The position numbers and the translations under genes were made by a program. This document shows, one piece after another, positions 1-8,357 of a DNA stretch of 64,000 nt. Position 1 is the stretch's first letter. The number at the start of each line of letters is the position of its first letter. The DNA is taken from assembly GCF_014108865.1 (NCBI RefSeq), contig NZ_CP053928.1, positions 930,001 through 994,000 of the forward strand. The letters run 5' to 3'. The notes below the pieces were generated by a model that saw only the letters and a program-made list of their open reading frames with translations, was not told the origin of the DNA and made no database searches. The stretch is from Nocardioides sp. WS12 (GTDB lineage: Bacteria; Actinomycetota; Actinomycetes; Propionibacteriales; Nocardioidaceae).

Positions 1-2
1 AG

Positions 3-521
3 GAGTTCGCGCGGCAGTACCTCTCGGGTGAGCTCGAGGTCGAACTGACTCCCCAGGGCACGCTGGCCGAGCGGATGCGCGCAGGCGGTTCCGGCATCCC
101 GGCGTTCTTCACGCCGACCGGTGTCGGCACCCAGGTCGCCGACGGCGGCCTCCCGTGGCGGTACGACGACGCGGGCAATGTCGTCGTCTCCTCGCCGGCC
201 AAGCAGACGCAGGTCTTCGAGACCGCTGACGGTCCGCGCGAGTACCTCCTGGAGCACGCGATCATCGCCGACTTCGGCCTGGTCCGCGCGTGGAAGGGCG
301 ACCGCCACGGCAACCTCGTCTTCCGCGACTCGGCACGCAACTTCAACCCGCTCGCGGCGATGTGTGGTCGGGTCACGATCGCCGAGGTCGAGGAGCTCGT
401 CGAACCCGGCGAGCTCGAGCCCAACCACGTCCACACACCGGGCGTCTTCGTGCACCGGGTGGTCGAGCTGACTGCCGACGAGGCAGCCGACAAGCGGATC
501 GAGAAGAGGACCGTTCGATGA
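3..521 (+). CDS. CoA-transferase family I, subunit A (5' end outside window)
   Basis: This is the C-terminal part of the alpha subunit of a two-subunit 3-oxoacid-type CoA-transferase, which moves CoA between an acyl-CoA and a free acid in ketone-body or aromatic/beta-oxidation catabolism. The frame is open from the first bases of the window, and the residues [20 protein letters not shown] followed by [10 protein letters not shown] are typical of SCOT/PcaI-type subunit A. The last codon overlaps the start of subunit B as ATGA, so the two are translationally coupled. The N-terminus, including the CoA-binding glycine motif, lies outside the window. The acyl substrate (succinyl-CoA, 3-oxoadipate or acetoacetate) cannot be decided from sequence alone. 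Confidence 0.9.
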   Translation, partial: EFARQYLSGELEVELTPQGTLAERMRAGGSGIPAFFTPTGVGTQVADGGLPWRYDDAGNVVVSSPAKQTQVFETADGPREYLLEHAIIADFGLVRAWKGDRHGNLVFRDSARNFNPLAAMCGRVTIAEVEELVEPGELEPNHVHTPGVFVHRVVELTADEAADKRIEKRTVR

Positions 522-1147
522 GCTGGACGCGCGAGGAGATGGCCGCACGGGCGGCCTCCGAACTGACCGACGGGTCCTACGTGAACCTCGGTATCGGCCT
601 GCCGACGCTGGTCCCCAACTACGTCGCTGACGACGTCGAACTGGTGCTGCAGAGCGAGAACGGCATCCTCGGCGTCGGGGCCTATCCGATCGCGGGCGAA
701 GAGGACGCGGACCTGATCAACGCAGGCAAGGAGACGGTGACCCTCCGTCGCGGTGCGTCGTTCTTCGACTCCGCCGGCAGCTTCGGGATGATCCGTGGCG
801 GCAAGATCGACGCCGCCATCCTCGGCGCCATGCAGGTCTCGGCCGCTGGCGACATCGCCAACTGGATGATCCCCGGCAAGATGGTCAAGGGCATGGGCGG
901 CGCGATGGACCTGGTCCACGGCGCCAAGCGCGTGATCGTGCTGATGGAGCACGTCGCCCGCGACGGCTCCTACAAGATCGTCAACGAGTGCTCGCTGCCG
1001 TACACCGGCCGCGGCGTCGTCGAGCGGATCATCACGGACCTCTGCGTCCTCGATGTGACTGCTGATGGACTGAAGCTGGTCGAGCTCGCGCCGGGTGTCA
1101 CCGAGGACGAGGTGCGCGAGAAGACGGAGCCGGTCGTCAGCGTGTGA
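518..1147 (+). CDS. CoA-transferase family I, subunit B
   Basis: Beta subunit of the same CoA-transferase, 209 residues, the normal size for the family. The start [16 protein letters not shown] is the standard N-terminus and sits in an ATGA overlap with subunit A. Visible motifs are [15 protein letters not shown] and [11 protein letters not shown]. The Glu of SENG (about residue 47) is the catalytic nucleophile of family I transferases, which forms the glutamyl-CoA thioester. The C-terminal half carries the [19 protein letters not shown] segment common to ScoB/PcaJ/AtoA. Together with the upstream subunit it makes a complete heteromeric enzyme. Substrate choice is not visible. Confidence 0.93.
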   Translation: MSWTREEMAARAASELTDGSYVNLGIGLPTLVPNYVADDVELVLQSENGILGVGAYPIAGEEDADLINAGKETVTLRRGASFFDSAGSFGMIRGGKIDAAILGAMQVSAAGDIANWMIPGKMVKGMGGAMDLVHGAKRVIVLMEHVARDGSYKIVNECSLPYTGRGVVERIITDLCVLDVTADGLKLVELAPGVTEDEVREKTEPVVSV

Positions 1148-1258
1148 CCTGATCACCTGGCCCGAACGGGCTATGCCCTGTTCGCCGAACCGGAGTTAGC
1201 GTGATGGGTGCGGGAGGGAACGGCCTTTCAGGTCGTCACAGCCCACCTGGAGAACCTC

Positions 1259-1918
1259 ATGAAACCGTTCACCGAGAATCAGAGAATCGGATCGACTGTC
1301 GCGCTGGTGCGCCGTCGGGGCCGGGCGATCCTGGCGCTGACACTCGCCGTCATCCTGGGCGGTGTGCTGTTCGGCGGCCCCGGCGCTCATGCCGCGGGCG
1401 CCATCCTCAACGTGTTCATCACCAACGACGCGGCGCATCCGGTCCCTGTCAGCGGGTCGGTCGCTGTCAACAACACCGGCGCGAACGCGGTGCCCGTGAC
1501 CGGCGATGTCGGCGTGAGCGGGAGCGTTTCCGTCGCTGACGATCGTGAGCCGTTCGAAACGAGGGTCAACCTCACCGATGCTGGCACCACTCTTGACACT
1601 GGAAACTTCCAGGTGCCCGCTGGAAAGCGGCTCGTCGTCGAGTTCATCTCCGCGAGCGTCAACGTGCCCTCAGGTCAGACTCCGCTGTTGAGCGCGAATG
1701 CCAGCACGGGGGGACTCGGATTCCCGATTCCGGTTGCGCTCCAGGGCGTCGGGAACGGGAACGCGTTCTACAACGGTGCGACACCCGTGCTGGACTTTGC
1801 CGATCCCGGTTCGTACTACGTCATCAGCCTGGAGCGCCAACTGCCGGCCGGTGGTGCCGTGACAGGCGACGGGGGCGGATATGTCTACGTCTCGGGCTAC
1901 CTGATTCCGGCTACCTGA
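1259..1918 (+). CDS. secreted protein of unknown function
   Basis: I do not recognise a family. The predicted protein has about 219 residues with a classical export signal: a basic stretch (VRRRGR), a hydrophobic core (LALTLAVILGGVLFG) and an AHA-A cleavage region. The mature part is rich in Val, Gly, Asn and Thr and suggests an all-beta extracellular domain. The ATG at 1259 is chosen because GGAGA lies five bases upstream. An in-frame GTG at 1208 is an alternative, since a TAGCGT -10-like hexamer at 1197-1202 would place transcription start close to it. The gene is monocistronic, between the CoA-transferase genes and the convergent marR. Confidence 0.75.
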   Translation: MKPFTENQRIGSTVALVRRRGRAILALTLAVILGGVLFGGPGAHAAGAILNVFITNDAAHPVPVSGSVAVNNTGANAVPVTGDVGVSGSVSVADDREPFETRVNLTDAGTTLDTGNFQVPAGKRLVVEFISASVNVPSGQTPLLSANASTGGLGFPIPVALQGVGNGNAFYNGATPVLDFADPGSYYVISLERQLPAGGAVTGDGGGYVYVSGYLIPAT

Positions 1919-1932
1919 ACCCAGATCGTTGA

Positions 1933-2403
1933 TCAGTCGTTGATCGCGGCGACGATCTTCGAGGTGATCCTGCGCAACGACTCCACGTCGGCATCGCTGA
2001 GCTGATCGAAGACCAGGCGGCGCACGGTGGCGACATGGTCGGGGGCGACCTGATCGAGCAGGATCCGGCCAGCGGGGGTCAGCGCGGCGTACTGCATCCG
2101 CTTGTCCCCGGTGCATTGGCTGCGGACCACCCAGCCGCGCTGCTCGAGGCTGGACACGGCATGGGAGAGCCGCGACGGCGACGTGGCCGACTGCTGGGCC
2201 AGTGCTGTCATCGACAGCATGCCGTCGTCCTGCGCCGACAGCATCGCGAGGATGCCGTAGTGGGCGTGGTTGATCCCCGCCGTCTCGCGCAGCTGCTTGT
2301 CCAGCTCGTGGGGCAACTGGAGAAGCGTGCGGAGGAACGGGAGCCACGCCGCCATTTGCGCGTCCGTCAGCCACGGCTGCTCGGGTACGTCGTCGGCGGG
2401 CAC
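1933..2403 (-). CDS. MarR-family transcriptional regulator
   Basis: A 156-residue winged-helix regulator of the MarR family. The DNA-binding part shows the usual order: LSMTALAQQSATSPSRLSHA (recognition helix region), VSSLEQRGWV, and a wing with CTGDKRMQYAALTPAGR. Flanking helices provide the dimer interface. It starts with GTG four bases after the stop of ribA, so it is probably the second gene of a ribA-marR transcription unit. Many MarR proteins respond to phenolic or other small ligands, but no ligand can be inferred here. Its target may be its own operon. Confidence 0.88.
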   Translation of the reverse strand: MPADDVPEQPWLTDAQMAAWLPFLRTLLQLPHELDKQLRETAGINHAHYGILAMLSAQDDGMLSMTALAQQSATSPSRLSHAVSSLEQRGWVVRSQCTGDKRMQYAALTPAGRILLDQVAPDHVATVRRLVFDQLSDADVESLRRITSKIVAAIND

Positions 2404-2407
2404 GCGC

Positions 2408-3091
2408 TCAGACTAGAAGGTCGGGGAGCACCAGGGTGTGCGCGGTGTGGTCCCGCTTGGCCGTGAGGTAGCGCGCGTTGGCGTCCGTCAGGTGTACGCC
2501 GGTGGCGACCCGTTCGGCGACGGAGATCCCGAGGTCCTCGAGCTGCGCAGCCTTGTCGGGGTTGTTGCTCAGCAGCCGGATCCGGTCGGCGCCGACCGCG
2601 ATCAGCATCTGGGCGGCGGCGGTGTAGTCGCGCTCGTCCTCGTCCCGACCCAGCGCCGTGTTCGCCTCGTAGGTGTCGAGGCCGGCGTCCTGAAGTGCGT
2701 AGGCGTCCAGCTTCTCGTAGAGCCCGATGCCACGCCCTTCCTGGCGCAGGTACAGCAGGAATCCGCCGACCTCGCTGATCCGCTCGACCGATTCCCGCAG
2801 TTGCGGGCCGCAGTCGCACCGCTCGGACCCGAACACGTCGCCGGTCAGGCACTCGCTGTGCGGACGGACCAGCGGAGCCGGGCCGCCCAGTGCGGAGCGG
2901 CGCAGTGCCCCCTGCCAGTCGCCGAGGCCGAGCAGCAGGTGCTCCTTCTCGTCAGCGAGGCCGGTGAAGGTGCTGACCGCGGCCGACGTCGCGTATCCGT
3001 CGGCGAAGCGCAGGGGCACGGTGACCTGGGTCCGGACCGTGGCGGCAGGCAGGGTCGGGGCGGAGCTGACGTGCAGGAGTTCGGCGGCCAT
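2408..3091 (-). CDS. ribA: GTP cyclohydrolase II
   Basis: Catalyses the first committed step of riboflavin synthesis, converting GTP to a diaminopyrimidine phosphate plus formate and pyrophosphate. The 227-residue protein is a stand-alone RibA domain without the DHBP synthase (RibB) domain often fused to it in actinobacteria. Zinc ligands are visible as Cys81, Cys92 and Cys94 in HSECLTGDVFGSERCDCG, with the same 11/2 spacing as in E. coli RibA. LRQEGRGIGLYEKL and LLSNNPDK are the GTP-binding and catalytic motifs. The start ATG at 3091 faces the divergent FG-GAP gene. Its neighbour marR follows after four bases; no other riboflavin gene is nearby, so this may be an additional copy used for flavin or F420-type deazaflavin precursors. 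Confidence 0.93.
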   Translation of the reverse strand: MAAELLHVSSAPTLPAATVRTQVTVPLRFADGYATSAAVSTFTGLADEKEHLLLGLGDWQGALRRSALGGPAPLVRPHSECLTGDVFGSERCDCGPQLRESVERISEVGGFLLYLRQEGRGIGLYEKLDAYALQDAGLDTYEANTALGRDEDERDYTAAAQMLIAVGADRIRLLSNNPDKAAQLEDLGISVAERVATGVHLTDANARYLTAKRDHTAHTLVLPDLLV

Positions 3092-3191
3092 GATCGAACC
3101 AAGACACTTGAGACTTCAAATATTCCGTTTCGAGGAAATTCTTCGTCGAACGATCCGAAAAGGCACCTTGTCGGTCATGGATGAGCGGACC

Positions 3192-3197
3192 TAGCGT
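3192..3197 (+). promoter_or_regulatory. -10 box (TAGCGT) for a leaderless FG-GAP gene
   Basis: TAGCGT is followed by seven bases and then the ATG at 3205. TTGTCG at 3168-3173, 18 bases upstream, could act as the -35. Position is inferred from sequence only. Confidence 0.45.
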
Positions 3198-3204
3198 CAC
3201 CATC

Positions 3205-4350
3205 ATGAGAAACGTTACCCTTTCACTTGGCGCATCCGTCACCGCTGGTCTCCTGGTCGCGGCCACCAGTCCCGCCATGGCTGCCGCCTGGTTCGGCGCT
3301 CCGCTCACCAGCCAACTCGACAACTCGCTCGGTCCGGGCCCGGCGCCACGCCCGGCTGCAACGGCCGACGTCGACGGCGACGGCCATGTCGACCTGGTGA
3401 GCATCGGCGACTTCACCTTCGGCGACATCCGGGTCTCCCTCGGCAACGGCAACGGCACGTTCGACGCGGCCACGAAGGTGGCGGGCACGACCCAGACGCA
3501 GGGCCTCGACCTTGGTGACGTCACCGGCGACGGCGACGCGGACCTCGTCGCCATGACCGTCTCCGAGGCGCGCATCCTTCAGGGCAACGGAGCGGGAGGA
3601 TTCAGCCAGATCGGCAGCTACCCGCTCACGCTGGGCGGCCAGGTCCAGCCCCTCCTGGTCGATCTCGACAGCGACGGGGACCTCGACGTCGTGGCCCCTA
3701 CGTTCACGGCGATCCAGACGCTGCTCAACAACGGGTCGGGCACCTTCACGGTCGGGCCCACGACGCAGGTCTCGGGCGCGTTCGTGCTCTCGGCGATCGC
3801 TGTCGCGCACCTCGACCCGGGCGTCACGCCGGACCTGTTCGCGATCGACGGAGGCTCGAGCACCCTGTTCGCGCTCACCGGCAACGGCAACGGCAGCTTC
3901 ACGAAGACCGGCGCCCTGTATGGCACGTCCTTCATCCCCGAGGACGTCGCGGCCATCGACCTCGACGGCGACGGGTACGACGACGGTGCCGTCGTCGGCT
4001 CCTTCAGCTTCTCCCTCGCCACCGGTCTCACCGATGGCACGGGGAAGTTCCGGTCCTACGTCCCGAGCTCCTTCCAGTTCGGTGGTCCCGGACCGACCAG
4101 CGCCGCCGTCGCGGACTTCGACAGCGACGGTCGCCAGGACCTGGTGGTCTCTTCGCTGGCCAACCCCGCCGCCGGCACCCTCACGGTGCTCGCCGGGAAC
4201 GGCACGCCCGGCATGAGGAAGGTCGGCACCTTCAGCACCGCTGCGTTCCCGCAGAACCCGGTCCTGGCCGACTACGACGAGGACGGCGACACCGACATCG
4301 CTGTCGTCAGCCCCGGGTCGATCACCGTCCTGCCGAACACCACTCCCTGA
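3205..4350 (+). CDS. secreted FG-GAP/VCBS repeat protein
   Basis: An extracellular beta-propeller-type protein of about 381 residues. A signal peptide (MRNVTLSLGASVTAGLLVAA, cleavage near SPAMA-A) is followed by repeated calcium-binding loops of the type D-x-D-x-D-G-x-x-D: DVDGDGHVDLV, DVTGDGDADLV, DLDSDGDLDVV, DLDGDGYDDG, DFDSDGRQDLV and DYDEDGDTDIAVV. Six such FG-GAP/EF-hand-like repeats suggest one propeller. Proteins of this kind bind ligands or surfaces; no enzyme domain is present. ATG 3205 is preferred over ATG 3181 because it directly begins the signal peptide and fits a leaderless promoter. It lies divergent from ribA. Confidence 0.85.
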   Translation: MRNVTLSLGASVTAGLLVAATSPAMAAAWFGAPLTSQLDNSLGPGPAPRPAATADVDGDGHVDLVSIGDFTFGDIRVSLGNGNGTFDAATKVAGTTQTQGLDLGDVTGDGDADLVAMTVSEARILQGNGAGGFSQIGSYPLTLGGQVQPLLVDLDSDGDLDVVAPTFTAIQTLLNNGSGTFTVGPTTQVSGAFVLSAIAVAHLDPGVTPDLFAIDGGSSTLFALTGNGNGSFTKTGALYGTSFIPEDVAAIDLDGDGYDDGAVVGSFSFSLATGLTDGTGKFRSYVPSSFQFGGPGPTSAAVADFDSDGRQDLVVSSLANPAAGTLTVLAGNGTPGMRKVGTFSTAAFPQNPVLADYDEDGDTDIAVVSPGSITVLPNTTP

Positions 4351-4356
4351 CGGAGG

Positions 4357-7203
4357 TCACCGCTGCATCCGGCTGGCCAGTAGTTCGGCCAGGTGCAGCG
4401 GTGCTGCCTCGGGGGCGAGCTCGTCGAGCTGGGTGCGGCAGGAGAACCCGTCGGCGAGGACGACGCGCTCGCGGGCGGCATCCGCGGGCCGTCGTACGGC
4501 GGGCAGCAGGTTGGCCTCCGCGATGGCGACGGACACCTCGTAGTGGCCCTTCTCGACCCCGAAGTTGCCGGCCATGCCGCAGCAGCCGGCCACGGCTTCG
4601 ACGGTGGCGCCGGCCTTCTCGAGGAGCGCGCGATCGGTCGACCAACCCATGATCGCGTGGTGGTGGCAGTGCGGCTGCGCGACCACGGACACCCCGCTCA
4701 GGTCGGGCGGCGTCCAGTCCGGCTCCTTCGCGAGGAACTCCGCCAGCGTCACCGTCGCCTTCGACACGGCCGCGGCTTCCGCTCCCGGCACCAGCTCGGT
4801 GAGCTCGTGGCGCAGGACGGCGGTGCACGACGGCTCGATGCCGACGATCGGGACGCCGGCCAGTGCATCAGCAGCCAGTGCGTCGACCATCGACCGCAGT
4901 CGCTTGGCGGCACCGTCGAGCTGGCCGGTGCTGATCCACGGCAGGCCACAGCACTCCTGGTGGCGGGTGATCCGCGGCTCGAATCCAGCAGAGCGCAGCA
5001 CCGCCACGGTCGCATCGGCAACCTGCGGGGCGAAGTGGTTGGTGAACGAGTCCACGAACACGACGACCGGGTTCCCGCCGGACGTTGCCGCAGAAGTCCC
5101 GGAAGCCCCGAAACTACGGCGGAAAGTCTTCCTGAATGTGTGCTGGGCGAACGCCGGCATCTGCCGACGCGTGTCCACGCCCGCGGCCTTCAACGCAGGG
5201 ATGCGTACCGCCGACCAGCTCATCATCTTGTTGGCCAGGCCGGGCGTCGCCGAGCCGGCCTTCGCCCACCGCGGCAGCCAGCCGACGGAGTAGTGCGTGC
5301 GCGGGCGCAGTTTGCGCTTGTAGGTCTGGTGCAGAACTTCGGCCTTGTAGCTGGCCATGTCGGTGCCGGTCGGACAGTCCGACGCGCAGCCCTTGCAGGA
5401 CAGGCAGAGGTCGAGTGCCTCGTGTACGGCAGGCGAGGACCAGGAGATGTCGCTCTCGCCGTTGACGATCTCCTGCAGCAGACGAGCGCGGCCGCGGGTG
5501 GAGTGGATCTCCTCCTTCGTCGCCTGGTACGACGGGCACATCACGCCGCCCGAACCGGAGTTGTCGGCGCGGCACTTGCCGACGCCCGTGCACCGGTGCA
5601 CGGCCTGGCCGAAGTCGCCGCCGTCGCTGGCGTAGGCCAGGGCGAGGCCCTTCGTCAGTCGCGCCGAGGACGAGTAGCGGAGGTCCGCGGTGCTGGAGAC
5701 CGGGTCGACGAGGATGCCGGGGTTGAGCAGGGTCGTCGGGTCGAAGGCGTGCTTCACCGCGCCCATCAACGCGATCGCCGCGGGGGAGTACATCTTCGGC
5801 AGCCACTCGCTCCGGGCCCGGCCGTCGCCGTGTTCACCGGACAGCGATCCACCGAGGGACGCGACCAGGTCGGCCGCTTCCTCGATGAACGCGCGGTAGC
5901 GCTCGGGGCCGTCAGGATCGCCGAACGGGAAGTCCATCCGGACGTGGATGCAGCCCTCGCCGAAGTGGCCGAACGGCATCGCGGTCAGGTGATGGCGCTC
6001 GAGCAGCGCCTCGAACCCGGTGAGGTACGTACCGAGGTGTTCCGGCGGTACGGCGGTGTCCTCCCACCCGGCCCAGGCCGGTAGCCCGGAGGGTGCGCGC
6101 CCGGCCAGGCCGGCGCCGTCGGCACGGATCTGCCACAGGCGCTCGATCTCCGCGCCGTCCTCCACGACGAGTGCGGAGAGCCCGAGTCCCGCCTCAGCGA
6201 GCCGGCCGGCCTGTCGTCGTACGTCGTCGGGGGAGTCGCCGGAGATCTCGATGAACATCCACGCGTCGCCGGCGGGCAGCGCCGGCACGGCGTCGGGACC
6301 GCGGCGCTCGATGATGACGTCGACGATCCGCCGGTCGAGTCCTTCGCAGGCCGAGGGCTTGAAGTCCAGCACGGCCGGAGTCGCGAAGCCGGCGGTCGGG
6401 AAGTCGGCGAAGCCGAGCACGACCAGCGATCGAGCGGCGGGGGTGCGCACGAGACGCACGGTCGCCTCGGTGATCACGGCCAGGGTGCCCTCGGAGCCGA
6501 CCAGGGCGCGGGTCACGTCGAAGCCGTTCTCGGGCACCAGGCGGTCCACGGCGATGCCGGACACGTGGCGGCCGAAGGTGCCGAACTCGGTGCGGGCGGT
6601 CGCGAGGTCGCCGGCGATGACGGCCCGCAGGTCCTCCAGCACCGACCCCGTGGACTCCGGCGTCCCTGATTCCGCATAGCCCGTGACCAGGTCCGAGCCG
6701 TCCGCCAGCAGTGCGCGCAGCCCCACGACGTTGTGCGAGGTCCGGCCGTAGGCCAGGGACCGCGCGCCACACGCGTCGTTCCCGATCATTCCGCCGATGG
6801 TGCAGCGCGAACTGGTCGACGGGTCCGGCCCGAACCGCAACCCGTGCGGGGCGGCCGCCTTCTGCAGGGCGGCCTGGATCACGCCCGGCTGCACGACGGC
6901 GGTCTCCGCGACGGGGTCGATCGAGATGACCTGGTTCATGTGGCGGCTGAAGTCGATGACGAGGCCGCGCCCGATCGCGTTGCCTGCGACCGACGTACCG
7001 GCACCTCGGCAGGTGACCGGCAAGCCCAGGGCGCGCCCAGCGGCCAGCGCGGCGCGCACGTCCTCGGCGGAGTGCGGGAACACGACGGCGGCGGGCAGCA
7101 CACGGTAGAGCGACGCATCGGAGGAGTAGGCGGCGAGGACCGCCGCATCGTCGGTGACGTCGGAGACCCCGTGCTGGATGATCTGCTGGGCGACTCCGGA
7201 CAC
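4357..7203 (-). CDS. FAD-linked oxidase fused to Fe-S (CCG-domain) subunit, D-2-hydroxyacid dehydrogenase type
   Basis: A 948-residue fusion of a GlcD/Dld-type flavoprotein with a GlcF-type iron-sulfur protein, expected to oxidise a 2-hydroxyacid (D-lactate, glycolate or D-2-hydroxyglutarate) and pass electrons to the respiratory chain. Residues about 30-210 form the PCMH-type FAD domain (TCRGAGTSVAGNAIGRG; DPSTSSRCTIGGMIGNDACG). The FAD-oxidase C domain follows to about 520 (GHFGEGCIHVRMDFP, SGEHGDGRARSEWL). Two ferredoxin-like cysteine clusters lie near residues 536-560 and 598-612 (CLSCKGCASDCPTG), then two CCG motifs (CCGLPW, CCGMAGNFG). The GTG start at 7203 has a TAGATT -10 six bases upstream. 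Exact substrate is not readable from sequence. Confidence 0.9.
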   Translation of the reverse strand: MSGVAQQIIQHGVSDVTDDAAVLAAYSSDASLYRVLPAAVVFPHSAEDVRAALAAGRALGLPVTCRGAGTSVAGNAIGRGLVIDFSRHMNQVISIDPVAETAVVQPGVIQAALQKAAAPHGLRFGPDPSTSSRCTIGGMIGNDACGARSLAYGRTSHNVVGLRALLADGSDLVTGYAESGTPESTGSVLEDLRAVIAGDLATARTEFGTFGRHVSGIAVDRLVPENGFDVTRALVGSEGTLAVITEATVRLVRTPAARSLVVLGFADFPTAGFATPAVLDFKPSACEGLDRRIVDVIIERRGPDAVPALPAGDAWMFIEISGDSPDDVRRQAGRLAEAGLGLSALVVEDGAEIERLWQIRADGAGLAGRAPSGLPAWAGWEDTAVPPEHLGTYLTGFEALLERHHLTAMPFGHFGEGCIHVRMDFPFGDPDGPERYRAFIEEAADLVASLGGSLSGEHGDGRARSEWLPKMYSPAAIALMGAVKHAFDPTTLLNPGILVDPVSSTADLRYSSSARLTKGLALAYASDGGDFGQAVHRCTGVGKCRADNSGSGGVMCPSYQATKEEIHSTRGRARLLQEIVNGESDISWSSPAVHEALDLCLSCKGCASDCPTGTDMASYKAEVLHQTYKRKLRPRTHYSVGWLPRWAKAGSATPGLANKMMSWSAVRIPALKAAGVDTRRQMPAFAQHTFRKTFRRSFGASGTSAATSGGNPVVVFVDSFTNHFAPQVADATVAVLRSAGFEPRITRHQECCGLPWISTGQLDGAAKRLRSMVDALAADALAGVPIVGIEPSCTAVLRHELTELVPGAEAAAVSKATVTLAEFLAKEPDWTPPDLSGVSVVAQPHCHHHAIMGWSTDRALLEKAGATVEAVAGCCGMAGNFGVEKGHYEVSVAIAEANLLPAVRRPADAARERVVLADGFSCRTQLDELAPEAAPLHLAELLASRMQR

Positions 7204-7209
7204 GACCTG

Positions 7210-7215
7210 AATCTA
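7210..7215 (-). promoter_or_regulatory. -10 box (TAGATT) for leaderless FAD/Fe-S dehydrogenase gene
   Basis: On the minus strand TAGATT, six bases, then the GTG start at 7203. This is one of ten cases in the window with the same geometry. Confidence 0.45.
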
Positions 7216-7242
7216 TCGGGTCGGGTCCCGCCGCCTGACCGC

Positions 7243-7248
7243 TACGCT
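7243..7248 (+). promoter_or_regulatory. -10-like hexamer (TACGCT) upstream of LLM oxidoreductase
   Basis: TACGCT lies 41 bases before the ATG at 7290, giving a leader of roughly 35 nt that contains a GGAGGAAA ribosome binding site. There is no clear -35. Confidence 0.3.
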
Positions 7249-7289
7249 CCGAATCGGCCCGCCAGCAACCCATCCACGGAGGAAACCCC

Positions 7290-8357
7290 ATGCGCCTCGG
7301 CATGATCATCGACTACTCGGGCGGCTTCGCCGAGACCGTGGAACTGCTCCAGGAGTACGAGCGCAACGGCCTCGACCTGGTCGCCGTCGCGGAGGCGTAC
7401 TCCTTCGACTCGGTCAGCCAGCTCGGCTACATCGCGGCCAAGACCGAGCGCCTCGAGCTGATGTCGGGCATCTTCCAGATCTACACGCGCACCCCGTCGC
7501 TGACCGCGATGACCGCCGCTGGCCTGGACTTCGTGTCCAACGGCCGGTTCACGCTCGGCCTGGGCGCGAGCGGACCGCAGGTCATCGAGGGCTTCCACGG
7601 CGTGAAGTACGACGCCCCGCTGGGTCGCACGCGCGAGGTGATCGAGATCTGCCGCCAGGTGTGGCAGCGCCAGCCCGTGCAGTTCGAGGGCAAGCACTAC
7701 ACAGTGCCGCTGACCAAGGAGCACGGCGGCTCGGGCCTCGGGAAGCCGCTCAAGCTCATCAACCACCCCGTGCGCTCGAACATCCCGATCTCCGTCGCCG
7801 CCCTCGGCCCGAAGAACGTCGCGCTCGTCGCCGAGCTGGCCAACGGCTGGCAGCCGCTGTTCTTCCACCCCTCGAAGGCGCAGCAGGCCTGGGGCGAGTC
7901 GCTCGAGGAGGGTTTCAGCAAGCGCGACCCCGCGCTCGGTGAGCTCGACATCCAGTTGCAGGTGCACTACTTCATCGGCGAGCCCTCGCCCGAGGCCATC
8001 CAGACGGTCCGCAACCAGCTGGCGCTCTACATCGGTGGGATGGGCGCCCGGGACAAGAACTTCTACAACCAGCTCGCCTGCCGCTACGGCTACGAAGCCG
8101 AGGCCAAGGACATCCAGGACCTCTACCTGTCGGGCAAGAAGGCCGAGGCCGCGGCCGTCGTACCGGACGACCTGATCGAAGCGGTCACGCTGCTGGGCGA
8201 CGAGGACGCGATCCGTCGCCAGCTGGCCGAGTTCGACGCCGCGGGCATCCGCACGCTGCTGCTCAACTCGCTCGCCGGGACGTCGGAGGAGCGAGTCAGC
8301 CAGTTGAGCCGCCTGTCCGAACTCGTCGCCGAGACGAACGCGAAGGAAGGCGCCTGA
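7290..8357 (+). CDS. LLM-class flavin/F420-dependent oxidoreductase
   Basis: A 355-residue luciferase-like TIM-barrel oxidoreductase. The N-terminal beta strand MRLGMIIDYSGG, the VAEAYSFDSVSQLGYIAAKT segment and SNGRFTLGLGASGPQVIEGF are characteristic of the F420-dependent branch of the family, which reduces or oxidises substrates such as acyl-CoA-linked or ketone compounds with F420 or FMN. The start follows GGAGGAAAC at optimal distance. Its stop overlaps by one base the start of the crotonase gene (TGATG), so the two act as an operon, probably in oxidation of an unusual acyl-CoA. The substrate is unknown. Confidence 0.88.
   Translation: MRLGMIIDYSGGFAETVELLQEYERNGLDLVAVAEAYSFDSVSQLGYIAAKTERLELMSGIFQIYTRTPSLTAMTAAGLDFVSNGRFTLGLGASGPQVIEGFHGVKYDAPLGRTREVIEICRQVWQRQPVQFEGKHYTVPLTKEHGGSGLGKPLKLINHPVRSNIPISVAALGPKNVALVAELANGWQPLFFHPSKAQQAWGESLEEGFSKRDPALGELDIQLQVHYFIGEPSPEAIQTVRNQLALYIGGMGARDKNFYNQLACRYGYEAEAKDIQDLYLSGKKAEAAAVVPDDLIEAVTLLGDEDAIRRQLAEFDAAGIRTLLLNSLAGTSEERVSQLSRLSELVAETNAKEGA

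Noticed and set aside
1143..1157. Crp/GlxR-type site TGTGA-CCTGA-TCACC
   Set aside because: The spacer is five instead of six bases, the flanks do not match, and the site overlaps a stop codon with no clear promoter.
3092..3180. FMN riboswitch before ribA
   Set aside because: The space to the divergent gene is under 120 bases and none of the conserved RFN element blocks is visible.
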